Source: Qipengyuania nanhaisediminis
GTDB lineage: Bacteria > Pseudomonadota > Alphaproteobacteria > Sphingomonadales > Sphingomonadaceae
Assembly: GCF_900115585.1 (NCBI RefSeq)
Contig: NZ_FOWZ01000003.1
Span: forward strand, 62,001-126,000
Direction of reading: 5' to 3'
DNA length: 64,000 nt
Shown: positions 17,590 through 25,417 of the stretch, one piece after another
Numbering within the stretch: the stretch's first letter is position 1
Layout of the letters: each line of letters starts with the position of its first letter
The notes under the pieces: model-generated
The model's input: only the letters and a program-made list of their open reading frames with translations
Told to the model about the DNA's origin: nothing
Database searches by the model: none
Position numbers and translations under genes: made by a program

Positions 17590-18615
17590 ATGGAATACGT
17601 CAATCTCGGCCGCTCCGGCCTCAAGGTCTCCCGCCTGTGCCTTGGCTGCATGAGCTATGGCGACACCAGCAGGGGCTGGCACGGCGATTGGGTGCTGTCC
17701 GAAAAGGAGAGCCGTCCCTTCATCCGCGAGGCGGTGGAGGCAGGGATCAATTTCTTCGACACGGCCAATATGTATTCGATGGGCGCGTCCGAAGAGGTGG
17801 TCGGCAGGCTGCTGCCTGAATTTGCCAAGCGTGACGAGATTGTCGTCGCGACCAAGGCCTTCCTTCCGTGGCGGCAGGCACCCAATGCAGGCGGGCTTTC
17901 GCGCAAGAGCCTGATGCAGGCGATGGACGACAGCCTCGACCGGCTGGGGATGGATTATGTCGATCTCTACCAGATCCATCGCTGGGACGAGAGCACCCCG
18001 ATCGAGGAAACGATGGAGGCGCTGCACGATATCGTGAAGTCGGGCAAGGCGCGTTATATAGGCGCGTCCTCCATGGCGGCATGGCAGTTTGCCAAGGCGC
18101 AAGAGGTGGCGCGCGCGAACGGCTGGACGCCGTTCATTTCGATGCAGAACCACGTGAACCTGCTCTACCGCGAAGAAGAGCGCGAGATGATCCCGCTATG
18201 CCGGGACCAGGGCGTCGGGATCATTCCATGGTCGCCGCTCGCACGCGGAAAGCTGGCAAGGGCGTGGGACGAAAGCACCGTGCGCAGCGAAACCGATGGT
18301 TTCGGCAAGATGCTCTACACGCAGAACGTCGATGCCGACCGCGCGATTGTCGAAGCGGTCGGCAAGATCGCGGAGGCGCGCGGCGTGTCGCGGGCGACCG
18401 TGGCGCTCGCATGGCATTTCGCAGTCGACGGGATCACCGCGCCGATCATCGGGGCGACCAAGGATGGTCACATTGCAGCGGCAGTCGCGGCAATGTCGCT
18501 CGACCTGACGGAAGAGGAGGTGGAAAGCCTCGAAAATCCCTATGCGCCGAAAACGCCGGTCGGCGTCGCCTCGACCGCTCCGCGAAACTGGTCACTGACG
18601 CTCAAGGGCAAATAA
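17590..18615 (+). CDS. Aldo/keto reductase
   Basis: A 341-residue NADPH-dependent oxidoreductase of the AKR superfamily. It opens with MEYVNLGRSGLKVSRLCLGC and carries the catalytic tetrad Asp and Tyr in FFDTANMYSMGASEEVVG (residues ~55-72), Lys in VVATKAF and His in YQIHRWD. The late IIPWSPLARGKL and GATKDGHI regions bind the cofactor. Substrates are probably sugar or aliphatic aldehydes. I chose ATG at 17590, preceded by AAGGA, over the earlier in-frame ATG at 17557 because that one lies within the palindrome at 17545-17567. It is likely a single-gene transcript ended by the hairpin at 18618. Confidence 0.92.
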   Translation: MEYVNLGRSGLKVSRLCLGCMSYGDTSRGWHGDWVLSEKESRPFIREAVEAGINFFDTANMYSMGASEEVVGRLLPEFAKRDEIVVATKAFLPWRQAPNAGGLSRKSLMQAMDDSLDRLGMDYVDLYQIHRWDESTPIEETMEALHDIVKSGKARYIGASSMAAWQFAKAQEVARANGWTPFISMQNHVNLLYREEEREMIPLCRDQGVGIIPWSPLARGKLARAWDESTVRSETDGFGKMLYTQNVDADRAIVEAVGKIAEARGVSRATVALAWHFAVDGITAPIIGATKDGHIAAAVAAMSLDLTEEEVESLENPYAPKTPVGVASTAPRNWSLTLKGK

Positions 18616-18617
18616 AA

Positions 18618-18651
18618 GTCCCGCCCGGCGCTTTGCGGAACCGGGCGGGAC
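18618..18651. terminator. Bidirectional terminator between aldo/keto reductase and fasciclin genes
   Basis: A perfect 11-bp stem, GTCCCGCCCGG (18618-18628) with CCGGGCGGGAC (18641-18651), and a 12-nt loop between convergent genes. The minus-strand reading is followed by CTTTTATTT, so it should stop the fasciclin transcript best. Confidence 0.75.
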
Positions 18652-18708
18652 AGTCGGCACTGGGCGCGAAGGGGATGCAACGCTCACGGCAGTGCCGGGA
18701 GCTTGGCA

Positions 18709-19272
18709 TCAACCGGGCAGGAAGACGCTGTCCGTGACGTGGATGACGCCGTTGGTGGTCTTCACGTCGGCCTGGATGACTTCGGCTTCGCGGCCGGCGG
18801 CATCGGTGACGACGATCGTGCTGCCGTCGAAGCTGGCAGTCAGCGTTTCGCCGGCCAGCGTCTCGAATTCATAGCTGCCGCCCGACTGGCGGATGGCCTG
18901 CGACAGGCGTGCTGCCGGGATGCGGCCGGCCACCACGTGATAGGTGAGTATGTTGGTCAGCGTGTCGCGGTTTTCGGGAATCAGCAGGCTTTCGACCGTG
19001 CCGTCCGGCAGTTCGCCGAACGCATCGTCGGTGGGTGCGAAGACGGTGTAGGGGCCGGGCGACGACAGCGTCTCGACGAGACCTGCGGTGTCGACGGCGG
19101 TGACCAGCGTCTCGTGGATGCCGGTGCTCATGGCGGCTTCTACGATGTTGGGCTGCGATTTCTTCGCGCCGTGATTATGGGCCAGGGCCGGCGCGCCGGC
19201 GGCGAGGGCGAAACCGCCCATGGCCAGGACCGAAGCTGCGGCAGCGGCTTTGACTTTTTTAGAAATAGGCAA
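18709..19272 (-). CDS. Secreted fasciclin-domain (FAS1) protein
   Basis: A ~187-residue exported protein. A signal peptide (KKVKAAAAASVLAMGGFALAA, key features a KK pair, a long Ala-rich core and an ALA cleavage site) is followed by one FAS1 domain with NIVEAAMSTGIHETLVTAV, the H1 motif PYTVFAPTDDAFGEL, and the H2-like LTYHVVAGRIPAA. Bacterial FAS1 proteins act in adhesion or at the cell surface. No ATG fits: I chose TTG at 19272 because GGAGAG lies five bases upstream and the signal peptide then begins directly. A GTG at 19314 would add 14 residues before the signal. It is monocistronic and ends at the hairpin 18618-18651. Confidence 0.85.
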   Translation of the reverse strand: MPISKKVKAAAAASVLAMGGFALAAGAPALAHNHGAKKSQPNIVEAAMSTGIHETLVTAVDTAGLVETLSSPGPYTVFAPTDDAFGELPDGTVESLLIPENRDTLTNILTYHVVAGRIPAARLSQAIRQSGGSYEFETLAGETLTASFDGSTIVVTDAAGREAEVIQADVKTTNGVIHVTDSVFLPG

Positions 19273-19360
19273 GGAAACTCTCCGAATTTTCTGCCCGTCC
19301 AGTGACACAAGCACTCGGCAGGACTGACGTTCCGGAGAAACGGCTGAATTCTGCGGTTTT

Positions 19361-20299
19361 CTAGGCGCAGAAATTCGATTTCTGTGACCGTGTTTTCTCG
19401 ATCTGAATCGTGGCGTGGTGGATCCGGTGGTGATGTTCCAGTTCGTCCGCGACTTCGGAGAGGAATTCGTCGCCGGGATGGCCGGCTGGCATCACGAGAT
19501 GCGCCGTAAGCGCGGTCTCGGTGGTCGACATCGGCCAGATATGGAGATCATGGACGGCCTCCACCCCGTCGAGCGAGGCGAGGTAAGTGCGCACGGACTT
19601 TTCCGAGATACCTTTCGGCACCGCCAGCAGGCTCATTGCGACACTGTCCTTCAGCAGGCCCCAGGTACCCCACGCGATAACGGCGACGATGACGAGGCTG
19701 ACCGCCGGATCGATCCACAGTGCGCCGGTATAGATGATGGCGATACCGGCGAGGACGACACCAAGGCTCACCAACGCATCGGCTGCCATGTGCAGGAAAG
19801 CGCCGCGAATGTTGAGGTCATGTTCCCGACCGCGCAGGAAGAGGAGGGCAGTGCCGGTATTGATGGCGATGCCGATACCCGCGACGATGACCATGGTCAT
19901 GCCCTGGACCGGCTGGGGATCGGAAATGCGGTGTGCCGTCTCGAACGCTATCGCGCCGATCGCGACCAGCAGCAGTGCGGCATTGGCAAGGGCCGCCAGA
20001 ATGGTCGAGCTCTTGTAGCCATAGGTGAACCGCTCGTTCGGCGGACGCTTGGCGGCAACGCTCGCGCCCCAGGCCAGCAGCAGCGCCAGCACGTCGGAGA
20101 GGTTGTGCCCGGCATCCGCGATCAGCGCCATCGAGCCGGAAATCCACCCGTACACCGCCTCGACGATGACGAAGCCGGTGTTGAGGATGATGCCGATCAG
20201 GAATGCGCGGCCGAAATCCTTCGGCGCATGGGAATGCCCGTGCCCCGAATGGTCGTGGTCATGCCCGCCTGTATGATCATGGCTGTGGCCGATGCCCAA
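19361..20299 (-). CDS. Cation diffusion facilitator (CDF) metal exporter, ZitB/CzcD-like
   Basis: A 312-residue inner-membrane protein with a His- and Asp-rich N terminus (GHSHDHTGGHDHDHSGHGHSH, seen as alternating HxH), six predicted helices, the metal site SMALIADAGHNLSDVLALLL in helix 2 (HxxxD), the second HMAADALVSLGVV in helix 5, and a cytoplasmic C-terminal domain with VHDLHIWPMSTTETALTAH. These residues match Zn2+/Co2+/Cd2+ proton-driven exporters. The start is TTG at 20299, supported by AAGGAAGG nine bases upstream on the minus strand; no ATG precedes the His-rich segment. No metal-sensing regulator is adjacent, so regulation cannot be stated. Confidence 0.92.
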   Translation of the reverse strand: MGIGHSHDHTGGHDHDHSGHGHSHAPKDFGRAFLIGIILNTGFVIVEAVYGWISGSMALIADAGHNLSDVLALLLAWGASVAAKRPPNERFTYGYKSSTILAALANAALLLVAIGAIAFETAHRISDPQPVQGMTMVIVAGIGIAINTGTALLFLRGREHDLNIRGAFLHMAADALVSLGVVLAGIAIIYTGALWIDPAVSLVIVAVIAWGTWGLLKDSVAMSLLAVPKGISEKSVRTYLASLDGVEAVHDLHIWPMSTTETALTAHLVMPAGHPGDEFLSEVADELEHHHRIHHATIQIEKTRSQKSNFCA

Positions 20300-20395
20300 G
20301 TGCCGGTGCCTTCCTTGCGTTGCTTCCTGCCCTCAGACCATCACTGGCCCCGAAAGGCAAACAATACAGCAAGATATCCTGTCAGGAGAAAGAGT

Positions 20396-21064
20396 CTATT
20401 CGTAGATGCAGCTGTCGAGCCCGTCCCGCGCCACAACGCCAATGCGCGCCGAAATCGTATTCCCGTGCCTGCGCAGCCAGCCGCCGGGATTTGTCACGGA
20501 GCGTTCCTGCGGCAGCGGAAGGGCAGCGGCCATGCGTGCCGCCTCAAGAGGCGTGAGGCTCGCCGCCGACTTGCGGAAATAACGCTGTGCTCCCGCTTCG
20601 GCGCCATAGGTCCCGATGCCCGTCTCCGCGACATTCAGGTAGACTTCCATGATCCGCCGCTTGTCCCAGATATTCTCGATCAGGACAGTGAACCAGGCTT
20701 CCAGCCCTTTGCGGAAATAGCCGCCACCCTGCCACAGGAAGACGTTCTTCGCGGTCTGCTGGCTGATCGTCGATCCGCCGCGGATCCGGCCACCCTTGGC
20801 GTTCTGCTCGATGGCATTCTCGATAGCCTCGCGGTCGAAGCCGTCATGCGTACAGAACTTGCCGTCCTCAGCCGCGATAACGGCCCTCACAAGGTTCCGG
20901 TCGATGTTCGACAGCGGCTCCCAATCCTTGGTGATCCCGTCACCGTTCATCACCATGGTCGCCGTCACCGGTACGGGCACGAACTTGAACGTCAGCACCA
21001 ACAGCAGGCTGAGGGCGACGAAGCCGAGCAGGAACTTGAACAGGAAGCGGACGAGAAAACGCAT
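20396..21064 (-). CDS. mtgA: Monofunctional biosynthetic peptidoglycan transglycosylase
   Basis: A 222-residue GT51 enzyme with one N-terminal membrane anchor (LVRFLFKFLLGFVALSLLLV) and the glycosyltransferase motifs AVIAAEDGKFCTHDGFD (catalytic Glu, residues ~66-82), GGSTISQQTAKNVFLW, RKGLEAWFTVLIE and EVYLNVAETGIGTYGAEA. It polymerises lipid II glycan strands at the periplasmic face but has no transpeptidase domain. The length is near the usual ~230-240. It lies downstream of rpoH in the same direction, separated by a strong terminator, so it probably has its own promoter. Confidence 0.95.
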   Translation of the reverse strand: MRFLVRFLFKFLLGFVALSLLLVLTFKFVPVPVTATMVMNGDGITKDWEPLSNIDRNLVRAVIAAEDGKFCTHDGFDREAIENAIEQNAKGGRIRGGSTISQQTAKNVFLWQGGGYFRKGLEAWFTVLIENIWDKRRIMEVYLNVAETGIGTYGAEAGAQRYFRKSAASLTPLEAARMAAALPLPQERSVTNPGGWLRRHGNTISARIGVVARDGLDSCIYE

Positions 21065-21079
21065 GGATTGCCCTTGGAT

Positions 21080-21113
21080 AAAAAAACGGCGCGAGGAAAG
21101 CCCCGCGCCGTTT
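21080..21113 (-). terminator. Rho-independent terminator after rpoH
   Basis: On the minus strand AAACGGCGCG (from 21113 to 21104) pairs with CGCGCCGTTT (21093 to 21084), and the stem is followed by a run of T down to 21080. It lies 20 bases after the rpoH stop and separates it from mtgA. Confidence 0.88.
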
Positions 21114-21133
21114 CGATGTCATATGGTCGCGCT

Positions 21134-22039
21134 TCAAGCGGCGCCCGGCAGAAGCCTTTCGCCGGCAATGGCCTTCATCGCCTTCTGCAGCTTCTCAAAA
21201 GCACGGACCTCGATCTGGCGGATGCGTTCGCGGCTGACCGAGTAGACCTGGCTCAGCTCCTCGAGCGTCTGCGGATTGTCCGTCAGGCGACGCTCGGTGA
21301 GGATGTGCTTTTCGCGGTCGTTCAGGCTGTCCATCGCTTCCACGAGCATTTCGTGGCGGACTTCCTTTTCTTCCGCATCGGCAACCGTCTCGTCCTGCAG
21401 CGGACGATCGTCGGTCAGCCAGTCGAGCCATTCGCCCGAGCCTTCTTCGCCATTGCGCATGGAGACGTTGAGCGAACCGTCGCCGCCCATCATCATCCGG
21501 CGGTTCATGTTGATCACTTCCTGCTCGGGCACGCCGAGATCGGTCGCGATCTTGTTCACATCGTCGGGATGAAGGTCCGTATCCTCGTAAGCGTCGAGAT
21601 TCTTCTTCATGCGGCGCAGATTGAAGAACAGCTTCTTCTGCGCGGCGGTGGTACCCATTTTCACGAGCGACCAGCTGCGCAGGATGTATTCCTGGATGCT
21701 CGCCTTGATCCACCACATCGCATAGGTCGCGAGGCGGAAGCCGCGGTCGGCTTCGAACTTCTTCACGCCCTGCATGAGGCCGACGTTACCTTCGGAAATG
21801 AGATCGGAAACCGGCAGGCCATAGCCGCGGTAACCCATCGCGATTTTCGAAACGAGTCGCAGGTGCGACGTCACGAGCTGCGCCGCAGCATCGGGATCGT
21901 CGTGTTCCTCGTAGCGCTTCGCGAGCATGTATTCCTGCTCTTGCGTCAGCACCGGGAACTTCTTGATTTCGGAAAGATAGCGGTTGAGGCTCTGCTCCCC
22001 GCCGAGCGCCGGAACGCTCAAAGATTTGGTGTTGCTCAC
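21134..22039 (-). CDS. rpoH: RNA polymerase heat-shock sigma factor RpoH (sigma-32)
   Basis: A 301-residue group sigma-70 factor. Region 2 carries HLRLVSKIAMGYRGYGLPVSDLISEGNVGLMQGVKKFE (segments LRLVSKIA and DLISEGNVGLM) and the -10 recognition RGFRLATYAMWWIKASIQEYI. The RpoH box QKKLFFNLRR follows at about residue 132, which distinguishes it from housekeeping sigma. Region 4 includes SLNDREKHILTERRL and the helix-turn-helix TLEELSQVYSVSRERIRQIEVRAFEKL. It directs chaperone and protease genes; clpB starts at the far end of this window. Alphaproteobacteria often carry more than one rpoH, so this may be one of two. Confidence 0.95.
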   Translation of the reverse strand: MSNTKSLSVPALGGEQSLNRYLSEIKKFPVLTQEQEYMLAKRYEEHDDPDAAAQLVTSHLRLVSKIAMGYRGYGLPVSDLISEGNVGLMQGVKKFEADRGFRLATYAMWWIKASIQEYILRSWSLVKMGTTAAQKKLFFNLRRMKKNLDAYEDTDLHPDDVNKIATDLGVPEQEVINMNRRMMMGGDGSLNVSMRNGEEGSGEWLDWLTDDRPLQDETVADAEEKEVRHEMLVEAMDSLNDREKHILTERRLTDNPQTLEELSQVYSVSRERIRQIEVRAFEKLQKAMKAIAGERLLPGAA

Positions 22040-22161
22040 TTATTCCTGACCTTTCTAGCGTCGACCTCGTTTGCCGGACCCCTGATGGGCATCCGGTCTA
22101 TCGGGCCACTGCGTTACTTATACCGCAATCCGCGGAAAAATGCATCTGTCTTTCGTCGATT

Positions 22162-23118
22162 TCAACGTGCGGTTTCGTCGATAAGTTCCCGCATATCGGC
22201 AGGCATTTCGGCGCGGAAATCCAGGGTTTCACCGTTGATAGGATGCCTGAATCCCAGACGTGCCGCATGGAGGGCCTGGCGTTCGAAATGCAGTTCGTCG
22301 AGCAAGGCTCGCAGGGGCTTGGGAGTGCGGCCGTAGACAGGGTCTCCTAATAGCGCATGACCGATTGATGCACAGTGAACGCGGACCTGGTGTGTACGCC
22401 CTGTTTCGAGCCTGCATTCGATCAATGCGCAGTGGGTGAGCAGGCGCAGCGTCTCGTAATGGGTAACCGCGTGTTTCCCGCGCGAAGAGGTGTTGGGCAG
22501 CACCGCCATCTTCTTGCGGTCACGGTCGGAGCGGCCAATCCTGCCCGATACGGTGCCCGAAGGAGGTTTGGGGTGGCCTGCGCATATCGCGAGGTAACGG
22601 CGGGTAATCGAGTGATCGGCGAATTGCGCGGCGAGCCCTTCGTGGGCGGCATCCGATTTGGCCACGACCAGCAGGCCACTCGTATCCTTGTCGATCCGGT
22701 GGACGATACCGGGCCGCTCGACCCCATTGATCCCGGACAGCTTGCCCCTGCAATGATGGAGCAGCGCGTTGACCAGCGTTCCGTCCTGGTTTCCCGCAGC
22801 GGGGTGGACCACCATCCCGGCCGGTTTGTCGACGACGAGCAGGTCGTCATCCTCGTAAACGATCACCAGCGGAATATCCTGCGCGGGCGTGTCGAGCGGC
22901 GTCGGAGCGGGCAGGGCAATGCGCCAGTTCTCCTCGCCCTGCACCTTGGCGGAGGCCGATTTCGCGACGGTCTTGCCGATCGTCACCGCGCCTTCGGCGA
23001 TCAGCGCCTTGATCCTCTCGCGTGACAGGCTGGACGCTTCGGCCAGCGCCTTGTCGAGCCTTCCGGGCGAAGTCAGCACTCCAGTGAGGATTTCCGGCGA
23101 AGACATGCTATCGGCCAT
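22162..23118 (-). CDS. rluD: 23S rRNA pseudouridine synthase, RluD/RluA family
   Basis: A 318-residue enzyme with an N-terminal S4-like RNA-binding domain (GRLDKALAEASSLSRERIKALIAEGAVTI, key residues RLDK and LSRERIKALI) and the catalytic motif RPGIVHRIDKDTSGLLVVAK with its invariant Asp. The downstream ETGRTHQVRVHCASIGHALLGDPVYG region is typical. RluD converts uridines 1911, 1915 and 1917 of 23S rRNA. I chose ATG at 23118; the frame is open far upstream but that would overlap the divergent JAMM gene, whose ATG is at 23124. The two start codons are thus only 5 bases apart and their promoters must lie inside one another's coding regions. Confidence 0.9.
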   Translation of the reverse strand: MADSMSSPEILTGVLTSPGRLDKALAEASSLSRERIKALIAEGAVTIGKTVAKSASAKVQGEENWRIALPAPTPLDTPAQDIPLVIVYEDDDLLVVDKPAGMVVHPAAGNQDGTLVNALLHHCRGKLSGINGVERPGIVHRIDKDTSGLLVVAKSDAAHEGLAAQFADHSITRRYLAICAGHPKPPSGTVSGRIGRSDRDRKKMAVLPNTSSRGKHAVTHYETLRLLTHCALIECRLETGRTHQVRVHCASIGHALLGDPVYGRTPKPLRALLDELHFERQALHAARLGFRHPINGETLDFRAEMPADMRELIDETAR

Positions 23119-23123
23119 GGGCG

Positions 23124-23519
23124 ATGACGCTCGAACTCTCAAGCCGCCTTGTCGAGGCCATGCTATCCGAAGCTGCCGGGGCGCACCCGCGCGAGTGCTG
23201 CGGCTTGCTCTTGGGCGAGGACGAAAACATCGTCGAAATTCGCCCCGCGGCGAACGTCCATCCAAATCCCGAAAAGCACTTCGAGATCGACCCGCATCAG
23301 CTTGTCGACGCACACCGCGATGCCCGCAACGGCGGCTGGCAAGTGCTGGGATATTATCACTCGCACCCGAACGGCCGCGAAGGCCCTTCACCCGAAGATG
23401 CGGCCATGGCTGCAGGCGACGGGGCGGTCTGGGGGATAATCGCGCTGGATCGAGTCACCTTCTGGCGGGCAGGGGATGGCGGCTTCACAGCGCTTCCCTA
23501 TGTGGTTCGCGAACGCTAG
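23124..23519 (+). CDS. JAMM/MPN-domain metalloprotease (M67 family)
   Basis: A 131-residue stand-alone JAB/MPN protein with a complete zinc site: Glu in HPRECCGLLLG (residues ~22-32) and the JAMM motif HSHPNGREGPSPED (His-x-His-x7-Ser-x2-Asp) near residues 79-92. Prokaryotic JAMM proteins remove ubiquitin-like or sulfur-carrier tags (for example processing ThiS/MoaD-like C termini in sulfur transfer) or act as peptidases; no such partner gene is adjacent here. It starts 5 bases from the divergent rluD and is followed after 37 bases by chpT. Confidence 0.85.
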   Translation: MTLELSSRLVEAMLSEAAGAHPRECCGLLLGEDENIVEIRPAANVHPNPEKHFEIDPHQLVDAHRDARNGGWQVLGYYHSHPNGREGPSPEDAAMAAGDGAVWGIIALDRVTFWRAGDGGFTALPYVVRER

Positions 23520-23556
23520 AAGAGCGCAACCGATTTCCACTCCCGACGGGGCTTTA

Positions 23557-24216
23557 ATGACCGACAGCAATCCCACCGATCTTGCGGCAATGCTTTGCTC
23601 GCGCCTTTGCCATGACATGTTGAGCCCGGTGGGGGCCCTGAGCAACGGGCTCGAATTGCTGGCGATGGAAACCGATCCGGAAATGCGCAAGAGCGTGATG
23701 GAACTGCTCGAACAGAGCGCGACGATTTCCACCAACAAGCTCAAGTTCTTCCGCCTCGCGTTCGGTGCGGCAGGCGGCTTCGGCGACCGCGTCGACGTGG
23801 CGGAACCGCGCTCGCTGATCGAGGCGCTGGCGGGCGATAACGACAAGATCCAGATCAACTGGGCGATCGAGACCGCCAATCTTTCCAAGCCTTCCGTGAA
23901 GGTCCTGCTCAATTTCGCCCAGATCGCAATCGATGCACTGGTGCGGGGCGGCACGCTGGATGTCGGCGCGGAAGTGCGCGACGGCAATTGCGAGATCGTG
24001 GTTCGCGCCACCGGGCCCAAGATCGCTTTTGACGAAACCATCGGGAAGGCGATCGAAGGCAGCCTGCCGTCCTCCGAGCTGTCGAGCCGCACTGCCGCAG
24101 CGCACATGATCGCTCTGCTGGCCGAGGAATCGGGTGGCGGTCTGCAATATGCGCGCACCGACGAAGCCCTGGTGCTTGGTGCGGTCCTGCCCGAGCCGGA
24201 AGGGCTGATCGGTTGA
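23557..24216 (+). CDS. chpT: Histidine phosphotransferase ChpT
   Basis: A 219-residue protein that resembles a degenerate histidine kinase. The phosphorylated His19 lies in SRLCHDMLSPVGALSNGLELL (segments LCHDMLSP and GALSNG), typical of ChpT, followed by a dimerising helix pair and a Bergerat-like fold without the ATP-binding N and G boxes. In alphaproteobacteria ChpT carries phosphate from CckA to CtrA and CpdR and so controls the cell cycle or motility. I chose ATG at 23557; the frame is open 27 codons earlier but overlaps the JAMM gene. Its stop overlaps the TTG start of the amidase gene, which suggests translational coupling. Confidence 0.9.
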   Translation: MTDSNPTDLAAMLCSRLCHDMLSPVGALSNGLELLAMETDPEMRKSVMELLEQSATISTNKLKFFRLAFGAAGGFGDRVDVAEPRSLIEALAGDNDKIQINWAIETANLSKPSVKVLLNFAQIAIDALVRGGTLDVGAEVRDGNCEIVVRATGPKIAFDETIGKAIEGSLPSSELSSRTAAAHMIALLAEESGGGLQYARTDEALVLGAVLPEPEGLIG

Positions 24217-24938
24217 GCGGCGAGGGCGGCTCGACCGGAGACGAACTCGTCCACCACGAGCGTCTCTCGCCCAATTTCGACGAGCGCACCCTGCCGGTCT
24301 CGATGGTGGTCATCCATTATACCGAGATGACCGGCCCCGATGTCGCGCTGGAGCGTATGTGCGATCCGGAAGCCAAGGTTTCTGCACATTACCTCATTTC
24401 CGAAGCGGGCGAGGTGACTCGTCTCGTCCCTGAAGAAAAGCGCGCGTGGCACGCAGGCCTGTCCTACTGGCGTGGCCACAAGGACGTGAATTCAGCCAGC
24501 ATCGGGATCGAACTGGATCATCCCGGCCATTTGCACGGTTACAGGGACTTCAGCGAAGCGCAGTTCGAAGCCCTCGTACCGCTGGTCGCGCGGATGGTGA
24601 AAGAGCACAATATTCCCCGCGCCAATGTGGTCGGCCATTCCGACGTCGCGCCGGCGCGCAAGATCGATCCGGGCGAGCTCTTCCCGTGGGAAAGGCTGGC
24701 CGAATACGGGCTGTGCCTGCCGACACCCAAGATCGAACTCGGCGATCCGTTCGACAATGACGGCGCGTTCTATCTCGCGCTCGAACGGTTCGGTTACGAC
24801 ATTACCGATGGACACAAGGCGGTCGAAGCCTTCCAGCGCCGCTGGCGTCCGCGCAAGATCGATGGCGAGATCGACGGCGAAGTGCGCGCGATCCTCTTCC
24901 AGTTGCTGCTCGACCGCGACCGGGGCGTGACGCGCTAA
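24213..24938 (+). CDS. N-acetylmuramoyl-L-alanine amidase (AmpD/AmiD-like) with peptidoglycan-binding domain
   Basis: A 241-residue enzyme with an Amidase_2 domain followed by a C-terminal peptidoglycan-binding helical domain (ERFGYDITDGHKAVEAFQRR, key residues FGYD and AFQR). Zinc ligands can be assigned as His35 (MVVIHYTEM), His142 and Asp152 (VVGHSDVAPARKIDPG), with Lys150 in the usual place. It cuts the lactyl amide between muramic acid and the stem peptide during cell-wall recycling. No lipoprotein signal is visible, which argues for AmpD-like cytoplasmic use. The start appears to be TTG at 24213, inside TTGA shared with the chpT stop; no ATG or GTG gives a complete domain. Confidence 0.88.
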   Translation: MSGEGGSTGDELVHHERLSPNFDERTLPVSMVVIHYTEMTGPDVALERMCDPEAKVSAHYLISEAGEVTRLVPEEKRAWHAGLSYWRGHKDVNSASIGIELDHPGHLHGYRDFSEAQFEALVPLVARMVKEHNIPRANVVGHSDVAPARKIDPGELFPWERLAEYGLCLPTPKIELGDPFDNDGAFYLALERFGYDITDGHKAVEAFQRRWRPRKIDGEIDGEVRAILFQLLLDRDRGVTR

Positions 24939-24977
24939 GACGCTTTCCCTTCTGGTCATCCCTCCTTATATGAACGC

Positions 24978-25398
24978 GTGCCAGGGGGCCGGGCAGCCGC
25001 GGGTGCTTGCATCCGAGGAAAGTCCGGGCTCCACGAAACGAGGGTGGCGGGTAACGCCCGCCGCGGGCAACCGTAGGGAAAGTGCCGCAGAGAGTAGACC
25101 GCCGATGGCTCTTTCGGGAGATCAGGCAAGGCTGAAAGGGTGCGGTAAGAGCGCACCGGGGTTCTGGTAACAGCGCTCGCATGGCAAACCCCACCCGGAG
25201 CAAGGCCGAATAGGGGTGGCGCGCTCTCGCAAGAGGGCCGGGGTGTTTCGCCCCGAGTGTAACAGCTGCGACCGCCCGGGTTGGCTGCTTGAGCCGCGGA
25301 GCGATCCGCGGCCCAGACGAATGGCTGCCGCCGCGGATACGGTCCGGTTTCGGATACCGTCTGCGGAGACAGAACCCGGCTTACAGGCCCCCTGGCGC
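24978..25398 (+). ncRNA. rnpB: RNase P RNA, bacterial class A
   Basis: This ~421-nt RNA has the family's universal core sequences: GAGGAAAGTCCGGGCTCC at 25015-25032, AGGGTGGCGGGTAACGCCC shortly after, GGGAAAGTGCCGCAGAGAG around 25076, the CCCACCCGGAGCAAGGCCGA-type segment around 25189-25210, and a 3' GACAGAACCCGGCTTACAGG. The ends pair as the P1 helix, GCCAGGGGGCC (24980-24990) with GGCCCCCTGGC (25386-25396), extended by a G-C and a wobble pair to 24978/25398. A short T-run (CTTTT) follows. It is the catalytic subunit that matures tRNA 5' ends. Exact ends may differ by a few bases. Confidence 0.97.
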
Positions 25399-25417
25399 TT
25401 TTACCGACTAACCGGAT

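Noticed and set aside
19415..22336. A 973-codon plus-strand frame opposite the CDF, mtgA and rpoH genes
   Set aside because: It mirrors three well-identified minus-strand genes and their terminator, and has no ribosome site or domain.
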